Under the pieces are notes generated by a model that had not been told where the DNA came from, searched no databases, and saw only the letters and a program-made list of their open reading frames with translations. DNA of 64,000 bases, taken from Rhizobium laguerreae (lineage in GTDB: Bacteria > Pseudomonadota > Alphaproteobacteria > Rhizobiales > Rhizobiaceae). The translations under genes were made by a program, and so were the position numbers. The DNA lies in assembly GCF_002008165.1 (NCBI RefSeq), contig NZ_MRDM01000014.1, forward strand, positions 248,001 to 312,000, in the 5' to 3' direction. This document shows, piece after piece, positions 54,656-63,296 of this stretch. Each line of letters starts with the position of its first letter. Within the stretch, counting starts at the first letter, position 1.

Positions 54656-54805
54656 TTGCGCGACCGGGGTTGACGGAGTGTGGTTTGGCCGATGGATATA
54701 TCCGCCATGTTTCCAAAAATGCCCGAAATGTCACAAAGCGTAGCAGCAGATATCGAGGACATGTTCGCATACAAAACGTCTCGAAATTTTGCAGCGCCCC
54801 TGATG

Positions 54806-56128
54806 TCAACGGATAGTGATTTCCGCGGCAAGCCCACCGCCGGCGCGATTGTAGAGCCGGAGCGACCCACCGATCTTGGCCGTCAGCTGCTGGGCGATCG
54901 CAAGACCGAGACCGGTGCCGCCGGTTTCCCGGTTGCGGGATTGCTCCAGCCGGAAGAAAGGCTGCATGGCAGCCTCGAGCATATCGTCGGGAATTCCAGG
55001 CCCGCGGTCCATGACAGTGATGATGATATCGTTTTCTGGGCTGCGCTCGACGCTGATCTCGGCGGAGCCGGCAAACTTCAGCGCATTGTCGATGAAGTTC
55101 GACAGGATGCGGCGAAGGGCATGCGGCTTGGTGAAAGCGGCACCCTGAACCAGGCCGATGACGGTGACCGCCTTTCCGATGTCCTGGTAGTCGTAGGCTA
55201 TGCTGTCGATGAACGAGGCAAGGTCAATGCGGGCATTTTTCTCCCCACTGCCGTGCGCACTGCGCGCATAGGCTATGCCGTCCTGGACGAGGCGCTGGAT
55301 TTCGCTGAGATCGTGCACCAACTTGTCCTTCTCCGGTGACTCCTCCGCCATGTCGGCGCGCAGCCGCATGCGGGTGATCGGCGTCTGCAGGTCATGCGAG
55401 ATTGCCGCCAATATCTGGACGCGCTCTTCGAGATAATGGGCAATCCTCTCCCGCATCGCGTTGAACGCCCTTGCCGCATGCGCGACCTCGCTCGGCCCGA
55501 CCTCGCTCAAAGCCGGACCGTCCTTGTTCGGATCGAGAGCATCGGCGGCGGCGGCAAGCTCGCCAAGCGGCCGGATCGCCTGGCGAACCGCAAACCAGGT
55601 ACAGAGGATGAGCAGCACCATCTGGACGACGAAGACATAAGGCAGCCAAGCGGCGATCGGCATGACGCCCTTCGGTGTGACGTCGATTGTCAAAGGGCTT
55701 CCGTCGCTCAGGGTCAAATGCGCCTGCAATCGGTTCACATCGCCAGGAATCCGTTCGATCCGGATCGGAAAGCGATGCCCGATAGCCTCCTCGATCTTTC
55801 CTGAGATTTCTGAGCCTTTGCTTGACGTGTCAGGCACGCCGGGAAGGCCGGGCCCGAGCACGAAACGATAGTTGCCGCGGCTCAGCCGGTCGAGCAGATC
55901 GCCACGCTCACCGGGCGGAAGCCGATCGAGAACGGCAATCGAGGTTGCGACGTCATTTTCCAGCGTGCCGAGCATCACCGCCTTGGCCGACATGTACCGC
56001 TCCATATAGAGCACACTGAAGGACAGACCGTAGGCTAAGGCCAGTCCGATCAGCAGGATCAGGAAGATCCGCGACCGCAACGTACTCGGCCACGTCAGGC
56101 CCGAATGTAAGGGGATTGCCGCCTTCAT
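54806..56128 (-). CDS. EnvZ-like sensor histidine kinase
   Basis: The 440-residue membrane kinase has helix 1 (IFLILLIGLALAYGLSFSVLY), a periplasmic sensor of about 130 residues, helix 2 (WLPYVFVVQMVLLILCTWFAV), a HAMP region, HisKA with LAAISHDLQTPITRMRLRADM (His), and HATPase with ILSNFIDNALKFAG, DRGPGIPDD and GGTGLGLAIAQQL. It overlaps the response regulator gene by 4 bp and is its partner. The stimulus is unknown; the surrounding ohr, GST and DipZ genes suggest envelope or redox stress. Confidence 0.94.
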   Translation of the reverse strand: MKAAIPLHSGLTWPSTLRSRIFLILLIGLALAYGLSFSVLYMERYMSAKAVMLGTLENDVATSIAVLDRLPPGERGDLLDRLSRGNYRFVLGPGLPGVPDTSSKGSEISGKIEEAIGHRFPIRIERIPGDVNRLQAHLTLSDGSPLTIDVTPKGVMPIAAWLPYVFVVQMVLLILCTWFAVRQAIRPLGELAAAADALDPNKDGPALSEVGPSEVAHAARAFNAMRERIAHYLEERVQILAAISHDLQTPITRMRLRADMAEESPEKDKLVHDLSEIQRLVQDGIAYARSAHGSGEKNARIDLASFIDSIAYDYQDIGKAVTVIGLVQGAAFTKPHALRRILSNFIDNALKFAGSAEISVERSPENDIIITVMDRGPGIPDDMLEAAMQPFFRLEQSRNRETGGTGLGLAIAQQLTAKIGGSLRLYNRAGGGLAAEITIR

Positions 56129-56865
56129 TGGCGCGGCTCCGATATTTCGACTGGAACCGAAAACACATAACCTTCGCTGCGCACCGTCTTGATATAGGTC
56201 GGTTCGCGCGCATCGTCGCCCAGCCGCTGACGCAGGCGACTGACCAGAAGATCGATCGAGCGATCGAAGAGATCGGCGTCGCGGCCCTGCGTCAGGCTCA
56301 GAAGCTGGTCGCGATTGAGCACCCGCTGCGGATGGTCGATGAAGACGCGGAGCAGACGGTATTCGGCGCCGCTCAGCGCAATCGCGGTCCCTTCCCTGTC
56401 GAGAAGATGCCGGGCGACCGTATCGAGCCGCCAGTCGCCGAAGGTCAACAATTGCCCGGCTTCGCTGATCTGAAGGTTGGGCGGCAACATCCGCGTGCGC
56501 CGCAGCACCGCCTTGATGCGGGCAAGAAGCTCACGCGCAGCAAAGGGCTTGGGAAGATAGTCGTCGGCGCCCATTTCCAGCCCGAGGATCCTGTCCATCT
56601 CGTCGGTGCGGGCCGTCAGCATCAGGATCGGGATCGTCTTGTGCCGGCCGGCGCGCAGTTCGCGGCAGAGCACCAGCCCGTCGTCTCCGGGCATCATCAC
56701 GTCGAGCACGATCAGGTCGACCGCATTGGCTTCGACAAAACTGCGCATCTGCCGTCCGTCGGCGGCAACGCTCGTGCGCAGGCCGTTCTTCTGCAGATAG
56801 CCCGAGACCAGCTCGCGGATTTCGCGATCGTCATCGACGATCAGGATGTGATCGACATGATCCAT
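56125..56865 (-). CDS. OmpR family response regulator
   Basis: The 246 residues carry a receiver domain (LIVDDDREI acidic pocket, VLDVMMPGDDG with the phospho-acceptor Asp about 54, LTARTDEMDRI, YLPKPFAARELLARIKA) and a winged-helix DNA-binding domain (VLNRDQLLSLTQGRDADLFDRSIDLLVSRLRQRLGDD). It is the first gene of the pair with the kinase. OmpR-type regulators bind direct repeats spaced one helical turn apart, and such repeats are found upstream of dipZ and the Tat hydrolase. Confidence 0.95.
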   Translation of the reverse strand: MDHVDHILIVDDDREIRELVSGYLQKNGLRTSVAADGRQMRSFVEANAVDLIVLDVMMPGDDGLVLCRELRAGRHKTIPILMLTARTDEMDRILGLEMGADDYLPKPFAARELLARIKAVLRRTRMLPPNLQISEAGQLLTFGDWRLDTVARHLLDREGTAIALSGAEYRLLRVFIDHPQRVLNRDQLLSLTQGRDADLFDRSIDLLVSRLRQRLGDDAREPTYIKTVRSEGYVFSVPVEISEPRQ

Positions 56866-56991
56866 ATTTCCCTGTTCCTTATCGATAGAAGCGGCCGCGC
56901 CGGTCGCTTCGTTCCTGACCGAAGCGACAGACGCGACCTACGCATATTCCGCTGGCCAGAGCAACGAGGCGCTGCAACCGGCATCGTCGAC

Positions 56992-58041
56992 CTAGAAACG
57001 ATCGACGTCTATGACCGCCTGCGCAAAAGCCTGCGGCGCTTCCTGAGGCAGGTTGTGGCCAATGCCGCCGCCGATCGTGCGATGCTCGTATTTGCCGGAG
57101 AATTTTCCGGCATAAGCGGAAGGCTGCGGATGCGGCGCACCGTTTGCATCGCCCTCCATGGTGATGGTCGGCACCGAAATGATGGGCGTTGTGGCAAGCG
57201 TCGTCTCGTAGGCATCATACTTGGCCTCGCCTTCGGCAAGCCCCAGGCGCCAGCGGTAATTGTGAATGACGATCGCGGCGTGGTCAGGATTGGCGAAAGC
57301 GGCGGCCGATCTGTCGAATGTCGCATCGTCGAAGTTCCACTTTGGCGAAGCCGTCTGCCAGATGAGCTTTGCGAAATCATGGGTGTTGGTCTCGTATCCC
57401 AGACGGCCGCGTTCGGTGGCAAAATAGAACTGGTACCACCAGGCAAGTTCGGCTTTGGGCGGAAGCGGTTTCTTGTTGGCCTCCTGGCTGCCGATCAGGT
57501 AGCCGCTCACCGATACCATCGCCTTGCAGCGCTCGGGCCAGAGCGCCGCCATGATATTGGCGGTCCGCCCGCCCCAGTCGTAGCCGGCAATGACGGCCTT
57601 CTCGATATCGAGCGCATCGAGCAGCGCGATCATATCAGCGGCGAGCGCTGACGGCTGGCCATTGCGCGGCGTCTGATCGTCCAGGAAGCGGGTCGTCCCG
57701 TAACCGCGCAGATAAGGCACGATCACCCTGTAACCTGCCGAAGCAAGCAGCGGCGCGACATCGACGAAACTATAGATGTCATAGGGCCAGCCATGCAGCA
57801 GCAATACGACCGGGGCATCCGCCTTTCCCGCCTCGGCATAACCGATATCGAGCACGCCTGCCTTTACCTGTTTCAGCGCTTCAAAGGACGTGTTGGTCCC
57901 AGGCTTTATAGCTGGCACCGATGCGGCCGTCGTGGGCGACTGGGCGGCGGCCATGCCGGCCACGCCGAACTCGACGGCCGCAAGGGCGACTGCCGTCATG
58001 CCGAAGAAACGGCGGCGGTGATGGTTGATTTGCTCTGACAT
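56992..58041 (-). CDS. Tat-exported alpha/beta hydrolase (epoxide hydrolase-like)
   Basis: A 349-residue hydrolase with a twin-arginine signal (HHRRRFFGMTAVALAA, cut near AAAQS). Motifs are LLHGWPYDIYSF (oxyanion), AGYDWGGRTANIM with an Asp nucleophile as in epoxide hydrolases and haloalkane dehalogenases, and GHNLPQEAPQAF with the catalytic His. Export through Tat implies a folded periplasmic enzyme. The substrate is unknown. It is divergent from dipZ. Confidence 0.9.
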   Translation of the reverse strand: MSEQINHHRRRFFGMTAVALAAVEFGVAGMAAAQSPTTAASVPAIKPGTNTSFEALKQVKAGVLDIGYAEAGKADAPVVLLLHGWPYDIYSFVDVAPLLASAGYRVIVPYLRGYGTTRFLDDQTPRNGQPSALAADMIALLDALDIEKAVIAGYDWGGRTANIMAALWPERCKAMVSVSGYLIGSQEANKKPLPPKAELAWWYQFYFATERGRLGYETNTHDFAKLIWQTASPKWNFDDATFDRSAAAFANPDHAAIVIHNYRWRLGLAEGEAKYDAYETTLATTPIISVPTITMEGDANGAPHPQPSAYAGKFSGKYEHRTIGGGIGHNLPQEAPQAFAQAVIDVDRF

Positions 58042-58150
58042 TGGTCTCTCCTGTCGAATGGATCACAGTGCGGATATGACGCGGCGCTTGTATCGACCAT
58101 ATGTCGCAAGTCTCCGGTTTTTGAATACGGATGTAGCTTCCGGCCGTGAG

Positions 58151-58166
58151 GATACATTCTGATACA
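58151..58166 (-). promoter_or_regulatory. tandem TGTATC pair toward the Tat hydrolase
   Basis: On the plus strand GATACA-TTCT-GATACA; read on the minus strand, toward the hydrolase, TGTATC-N4-TGTATC. The 10-bp spacing is one helical turn. The pair lies 110 bp upstream of the hydrolase start. A single further TGTATC is at 58089. Confidence 0.5.
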
Positions 58167-58237
58167 ATCGCGGCGACCGAGCAAAGCATCGCACCGGCAG
58201 CAGACATTTCGCCGCGGCCCACGCCGGGACGGTAGTT

Positions 58238-58253
58238 TGTATCGCTTTGTATC
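58238..58253 (+). promoter_or_regulatory. tandem TGTATC pair toward dipZ
   Basis: TGTATC-GCTT-TGTATC on the plus strand, with the same 10-bp spacing as the pair at 58151 but the opposite direction, 145 bp upstream of dipZ. Together the two pairs look like divergent binding sites of an OmpR-type regulator. The rest of the 355-bp gap (58042-58397) holds no supported gene. Confidence 0.5.
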
Positions 58254-58397
58254 GTCAGCGCCTCATCGCAATAGTTCGGTACATTTCCCCGCCAAACCCG
58301 ACACATCGGGGATACGTCCGCCCGGCCATATCCCCGCCGTTGCTGGTTCAGGCTCCATCGCCGTCCAGAGCCCGATCAATCGGTTTCAAAGGAAACG

Positions 58398-60176
58398 ATG
58401 ATGACACTTCTGATCATTGCCTATCTCGGAGGCGCGCTGACGATCCTCAGCCCGTGTATCCTGCCCATCCTCCCCTTTGTCTTCGCCCGCGCCGGACAGC
58501 CCTTCGTCAGAAGCACGCTGCCCATGCTGGCGGGCATGGCCGCCACCTTTGCACTGGTCGCCACACTGGCCGCAGTCGGCGGTAGCTGGGCCATTCGCGC
58601 CAACGAATATGGCCGTCTTGCCGCCATTGTCCTGCTTGCGCTCTTTGGTGCCAGTCTGCTTTCGCCGCGTTTCGCAAGCACGCTTGCCCGGCCAGTCGTC
58701 GACCTTGGCAACAATCTTGTGAACGCCACCGGCGGCGGGCGCGGCACCACGACAGTCAAGAGCGCGCTTCTTCTCGGCGTTGCCACCGGACTGCTCTGGG
58801 CGCCTTGCGCCGGTCCGATTCTCGGCCTTGTGCTGACCGGAGCCGCACTACAGGGCGCCAATCTGCAGACGACCTTCCTGCTGATCGCTTATGCCGCTGG
58901 TGCTGCAAGTTCGCTTGCCGTCGCGCTGCTTGTCGGCGGCCGGATATTCACCGCCATGAAGCGTTCGCTCGGCGTTGGCGACAGGATTCGTCAGGGGCTC
59001 GGCGCTGCCGTGCTGGCGGGCGTCGCAATCATCGCGCTCGGCCTCGACACCAGCCTGCTCGCCCGGCTGTCCTACGCCAGCACCGCATCGCTGGAACAGG
59101 CCGTGCTCGACAGGCTGCATGCAAAGCGGCTCAGCGGCGCATCTTCCGAGCTGGCGAGCAACGAGGTGATGATCGCCGCAGCCGGCGTGAAGAAGCCCTT
59201 TCGTAGCGACTTGCCCGTCGAAGGCCCCGCCCCTTCGCTCGCCGGCGCGGTCGAATGGCTGAACTCTGAGCCTCTCACCACGGAACAGCTGCGAGGCAAG
59301 GTCGTGCTCGTCGACTTCTGGACCTATTCCTGCATCAACTGCATTCGTACCATCCCCTATGTCAGGGCCTGGGCCGAAAAATATGCGGATCAGGGTCTCG
59401 TGGTGATCGGCGTCCACGCCCCGGAATTTGCCTTCGAGAAGAAGATCGACAACGTCAAGAAGGCGATCGGCGACTTCCAGATCGGCTATCCCGTTGCGAT
59501 CGACAATGATTACGGCATCTGGCGCGCCTTCGAAAACAGCTACTGGCCTGCCGCCTATCTGATCGATGCCAAGGGCCAGATCCGCTACCACCATTTCGGC
59601 GAAGGCAATTACAACAGGACCGAAAAGGCCATTCAGGACCTGCTGCGCGAAGCCGGCAGCCAAACGACGGCAAGTGCGCCGGTCGTGCCGGATGCCAAGG
59701 GCGTGGAAGCAGGTCCTGATCTCGGCAATATCCGCTCCGGCGAAACCTATCTCGGCTACCAACAGGCGGCGAACTTCGCCTCTCCGGAAGGGCTGCAGGC
59801 CGACACGGCGAAAAACTATTCGATCGCCGAACCCGGCCTCAATGGCTGGGGCCTGTCTGGAACCTGGACCGTCGGCCGGGATCAGGCGACGCTTGATCAG
59901 CCGGGCGGCGGCATCACTTATCGCTTCAGCGCCCGCGATCTGCATCTCGTTCTTGGTCCCGGCGCCGGCGACAAGCCGATCCGCTTCCAGGTGAAGATCG
60001 ACGGCAAGGCGCCAGGACCCGACCACGGCTCCGACATCGATGCCGACGGCAATGGCACCGTGACCGCGACGAGGCTTTATCAACTCGTCCGCCAGTCCGG
60101 CACGGTCGCCGCCCGCAACTTCGAGATCCGCTTCCTCGATCCCGGCGTGCAGGCTTACGCCTTCACATTCGGCTGA
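58398..60176 (+). CDS. dipZ: DipZ-type CcdA-thioredoxin fusion
   Basis: A 592-residue inner-membrane thiol transporter. The N-terminal CcdA/DsbD-like part (about 1-235) has conserved Cys in LSPCILPILPF and WAPCAGPILG and six or more helices. The periplasmic thioredoxin-like domain (about 270-415) has WTYSCINCIRTIPYVRAW (CxxC) and the TlpA-type fold. A C-terminal beta domain (about 440-592, LSGTWTVGRDQATLDQPGGG) is typical of DipZ. It moves reducing power to the periplasm, for cytochrome c or antioxidant reduction. It heads an operon with the next hydrolase (54 bp gap). Confidence 0.93.
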   Translation: MMTLLIIAYLGGALTILSPCILPILPFVFARAGQPFVRSTLPMLAGMAATFALVATLAAVGGSWAIRANEYGRLAAIVLLALFGASLLSPRFASTLARPVVDLGNNLVNATGGGRGTTTVKSALLLGVATGLLWAPCAGPILGLVLTGAALQGANLQTTFLLIAYAAGAASSLAVALLVGGRIFTAMKRSLGVGDRIRQGLGAAVLAGVAIIALGLDTSLLARLSYASTASLEQAVLDRLHAKRLSGASSELASNEVMIAAAGVKKPFRSDLPVEGPAPSLAGAVEWLNSEPLTTEQLRGKVVLVDFWTYSCINCIRTIPYVRAWAEKYADQGLVVIGVHAPEFAFEKKIDNVKKAIGDFQIGYPVAIDNDYGIWRAFENSYWPAAYLIDAKGQIRYHHFGEGNYNRTEKAIQDLLREAGSQTTASAPVVPDAKGVEAGPDLGNIRSGETYLGYQQAANFASPEGLQADTAKNYSIAEPGLNGWGLSGTWTVGRDQATLDQPGGGITYRFSARDLHLVLGPGAGDKPIRFQVKIDGKAPGPDHGSDIDADGNGTVTATRLYQLVRQSGTVAARNFEIRFLDPGVQAYAFTFG

Positions 60177-60230
60177 ACCTGAAACGCATCGATATCCCGA
60201 TCATCAACAATGACCAAAGGAGTGACAGTC

Positions 60231-60989
60231 ATGTACAGACGTCTTCTTTTCACTGCAGCGCTTGCATTTGCCACCACCGCCATCGCGTTCGCAGCAGAGG
60301 CTGCCGCGGTCAAGAACATCGTGATCGTCCACGGCGCGCTGGCCGACGGCTCGGGATGGCGCAAGGCGACGGACATTCTCGAGAAACGCGGCTTCAACGT
60401 CACCATCGTCCAGCAGCCCATTTCCTCGCTCGACGACGACGTGGCGGCGACCAAGCGGGTTCTCGACCTTCAGGACGGACCGGTCCTGCTCGTCGGACAC
60501 AGCTACGGCGGCATGGTCATCACCGAAGCCGGCAACGATCCCGCGGTCGCGGGCCTGGTCTATGTCGCGGCATTCCAGCCCGACAAGGGCGAAAGCCTGC
60601 TAAGCCTCGCCAGCTCGAAGCCCGCCGGCAGCATGGATATAAAGGAAACGAAGGACGGCAAATATCTCTATCTCGATCCGGGCGCCTTCGCCGCGGATTT
60701 CGCAGCCGACCTTCCGCAAGCCGAAGCCAATTTCATGGCAAAGTCACAGGTCTTCGCCGCAAAGCAGGCATTCTCCGCGAAGATCACTCAGCCTGCATGG
60801 CGGTCGAAGAAAAGCTGGTCGATCGTCGCCACCGAGGATCGCTCCATCAACCCCGAGCTGGAACGCGACATGGCAAAACGTGCGGGAAGCGACGTGACTG
60901 AAATAAAGGCAAGCCACGCCGTCTTCGCATCCCAACCGGAAAAGGTCGCTGATGTGATCGAAACGGCAGCGAGGAAAGCCGGCGACTAG
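60231..60989 (+). CDS. exported alpha/beta hydrolase
   Basis: The 252-residue protein starts at 60231 behind AAAGGAGTGACAGTC and has a Sec signal peptide (LLFTAALAFATTAIAFAAEA). Motifs are IVHGALADGSGW (oxyanion), LVGHSYGGMVI (Ser nucleophile), VATEDRSIN (acid) and ASHAVFASQPEKV (His), as in the esterase/salicylate-ester family seen next to redox genes. The substrate is unknown. It is 54 bp downstream of dipZ. Confidence 0.88.
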   Translation: MYRRLLFTAALAFATTAIAFAAEAAAVKNIVIVHGALADGSGWRKATDILEKRGFNVTIVQQPISSLDDDVAATKRVLDLQDGPVLLVGHSYGGMVITEAGNDPAVAGLVYVAAFQPDKGESLLSLASSKPAGSMDIKETKDGKYLYLDPGAFAADFAADLPQAEANFMAKSQVFAAKQAFSAKITQPAWRSKKSWSIVATEDRSINPELERDMAKRAGSDVTEIKASHAVFASQPEKVADVIETAARKAGD

Positions 60990-61365
60990 CAGACGCAGTC
61001 AGAAATATTCTAAGCCATCGCAAGGATAGCCTCTGGTCGGAAGGTCGCCCGACCAGGGGCTGACGAAGTCGCCTCCGCCGACCTAGACTGTCGATCTCCT
61101 TGTTACCGTCCTGCCCCGCCGATGCGATTTTGTGACTATTCCTACACAAAATGGAATATCAGTCACAGATTCTCATTTCAAATTCCGGGGCTTCGCTATA
61201 AAATTGAGATGATGTGGTTTGTTCGCGCAACCGGCTGGTGCAGAAGCTGTATCATAGCTCAGATGCTGAATCGGGGATCGAGTGGCAAACGAGATGGGAA
61301 TGGCAGTCCCTTGTTAAATTTTGATCAGAACACTATCCGGTGTAAACATAAGGGAGACATCCAAT
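60990..61365. other. promoter region of the deo operon
   Basis: A 376-bp gap without a supported gene. It contains the perfect inverted repeat TGTGACT (61131-61137) / AGTCACA (61161-61167) separated by 23 bp, about 200 bp before the regulator start. It may be an operator of the DeoR-type protein. AT-rich sequence (AAATTTTGATCAGAACACT) near 61315 may be the promoter. Confidence 0.45.
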
Positions 61366-62088
61366 ATGGATAGTCGCAGGGGCCGGCGTATAGCAGTCTT
61401 ATCCGAGGCCCTTTCACAACATCGCATTCTACACATCAAGAATGCTGCCGAGATCCTGGGCGTCTCGGAGATGACGGTTCGGCGTGATGTCAGCGCCAAT
61501 GCAGACCGATTCGCATTTCTCGGCGGCCATATCGTTCCGGCTATCGAAGCGGAAACCGATCCCTACGAAATCTCCGCGGCAGCCGACAGTCATGCAGCTG
61601 CAAAACGGCAAGTTTGCACACAAGCCGTTGATTACATTCACCATGACGATACGGTGTTTTTCGACTGCGGCACCACGTTACCTTATCTGGTCGATCTCCT
61701 CCCAGACCAGATTCACATAACGGCGATCTGTTACGCCATGAATGTCGCCGATCGCCTGACGCGAAAACCTAACGTTCGCCTTGTTATGCTCGGTGGTCTT
61801 TACCATCCCGCATCGGCGAGCTTTTCCGGGGCGTCGGGGCTGGAAATGCTCGATCAGCTTGTGATCAACGTGGCATTTCTTTCTGCAGCCGGTGTCGATT
61901 CCCGACGTGGTGCGACCTGCGCGCATTTTCACGAAGCGGAGATCAAGAAAAAGGCGATGTCCCGGGCACAAAAGAATATTCTTCTCGCCGACAGCAGCAA
62001 AATCGGCAAGCTCAAGCCGGCCTTTTTCAGCGACATGAAGTCGTTCGACGTGGTCATCACTGAAAACGGCATGAACAATTTCGACTGA
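61366..62088 (+). CDS. DeoR family regulator of deoxyribose genes
   Basis: The start at 61366 is preceded by AGGGAGACATCCAAT. The 240 residues have the DeoR HTH (ILHIKNAAEILGVSEMTVRRDV) and the phosphosugar-sensing domain with FFDCGTTLPYLVDLL, LVMLGGLYHPASASFSG and ILLADSSKIGKL. It precedes deoC and aldehyde dehydrogenase genes on the same strand, so it likely represses them until deoxyribose 5-phosphate accumulates. Confidence 0.93.
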   Translation: MDSRRGRRIAVLSEALSQHRILHIKNAAEILGVSEMTVRRDVSANADRFAFLGGHIVPAIEAETDPYEISAAADSHAAAKRQVCTQAVDYIHHDDTVFFDCGTTLPYLVDLLPDQIHITAICYAMNVADRLTRKPNVRLVMLGGLYHPASASFSGASGLEMLDQLVINVAFLSAAGVDSRRGATCAHFHEAEIKKKAMSRAQKNILLADSSKIGKLKPAFFSDMKSFDVVITENGMNNFD

Positions 62089-62173
62089 GAAGTCCCCATT
62101 TTTCCCCGCCTACTGAAATCTAAACTTGACGCAGCAGCGCGGTGATGCAAACCTCACAAACAGTGAAAAAAAA

Positions 62174-62185
62174 ATCACATGTGAT
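62174..62185. promoter_or_regulatory. palindrome between deoR-like gene and deoC
   Basis: ATCACATGTGAT is a perfect 12-bp palindrome 78 bp upstream of the deoC start. A nearby GTGA-N8-TCAC dyad overlaps it. It could be an operator for an internal deoC promoter. Confidence 0.45.
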
Positions 62186-62262
62186 CCAATCGTGAAACTT
62201 CCGCTTCGTGCGTCTGCACTGATGGCAACAAGACTTTCACGCTCTGGTCGGGAGGATTCGAT

Positions 62263-63291
62263 TTGGAAACCGTTGCTGTTCACAATGCGGCAAACGCGGC
62301 GCATCACGCAGCCCCTTCGCGATTGCCGGACGGCACCCATAACCGGCCGCGCAATGCCGGTATGGAACTCGATCTGTCGTGGGTGCTTGATACCCGGGTC
62401 AACCTGTCTGCTACAGAGCGCCGCGTAGCCTCGCTTCCCGGACGCCGGACCGTCAAAAAGGACGCACAGGCGGCTTGGCTCCTGAAGGCGGTGACCTGCA
62501 TCGACCTGACGACGTTGAACGGCGACGATACCCCCGAACGCGTCAAGCGGTTGTGCGCGAAGGCGATGAATCCGATACGCGCCGACATTCTGGATTCCCT
62601 TGGCATGAGCGGGCGTTCGATCACCACCGGCGCCATCTGCGTCTACCATCGTTTTGTTGCAACGGCGGTCGAGGCGCTCGGAGATTCCGGCATTCCGGTC
62701 GCCGCGGTTTCGACCGGTTTCCCTGCCGGCCTCAGCCCGCACCACCTCAAGCTCAAGGAAATAGAGGCGTCAGTTGCCGATGGCGCAAAGGAAATCGACA
62801 TCGTCATCACCCGCGAGCATGTGCTGACCGGCAACTGGACAGCACTCTACGAGGAAATGAAAGAATATCGCGCCGCCTGCGGTGATGCGCATGTTAAAGC
62901 CATTCTGGCGACCGGCGACCTGAAGACGCTCCGCAATGTCACCAGGGCCTCGCTGGTCTGCATGATGGCCGGAGCCGATTTCATCAAGACCTCGACCGGC
63001 AAGGAAGGCGTCAATGCGACGCTGGCCGTGACATTGACCATGCTGCGGGCGATCCGCGCCTATCAGGAGCGCACTGGTATCAAGATCGGCTACAAGCCGG
63101 CCGGAGGCATTTCCGCGGCGAAGGACGTGTTGAACTACCAGTTCCTGATGAAGGACGAACTGGGGCGCGAGTGGCTGGAGGCCGATCTCTTCCGCATCGG
63201 TGCATCAAGCTTGCTTGCAGATATCGAGCGGCAGTTGGAGCATCACGTGACCGGTGCCTATTCGGCCCTCAACAGACACCCGATTGGATGA
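62263..63291 (+). CDS. deoC: deoxyribose-phosphate aldolase
   Basis: This enzyme splits 2-deoxyribose 5-phosphate into acetaldehyde and glyceraldehyde 3-phosphate. The TTG start at 62263 has GGAGG upstream. The 342 residues are the longer DeoC form with an N-terminal extension of about 90 residues. Motifs are TCIDLTTLNGDDTP, AAVSTGFPAG, AKEIDIVITRE, VKAILATGDL, the Schiff-base Lys in FIKTSTGKEG and IGYKPAGGIS. It is followed 5 bp later by an aldehyde dehydrogenase that would oxidise the acetaldehyde. Confidence 0.95.
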   Translation: METVAVHNAANAAHHAAPSRLPDGTHNRPRNAGMELDLSWVLDTRVNLSATERRVASLPGRRTVKKDAQAAWLLKAVTCIDLTTLNGDDTPERVKRLCAKAMNPIRADILDSLGMSGRSITTGAICVYHRFVATAVEALGDSGIPVAAVSTGFPAGLSPHHLKLKEIEASVADGAKEIDIVITREHVLTGNWTALYEEMKEYRAACGDAHVKAILATGDLKTLRNVTRASLVCMMAGADFIKTSTGKEGVNATLAVTLTMLRAIRAYQERTGIKIGYKPAGGISAAKDVLNYQFLMKDELGREWLEADLFRIGASSLLADIERQLEHHVTGAYSALNRHPIG

Positions 63292-63296
63292 TCCAG

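Noticed and set aside
56116..57651. 511-residue plus-strand open frame
   Set aside because: Antisense to the response regulator and the Tat hydrolase, which show full family motifs.
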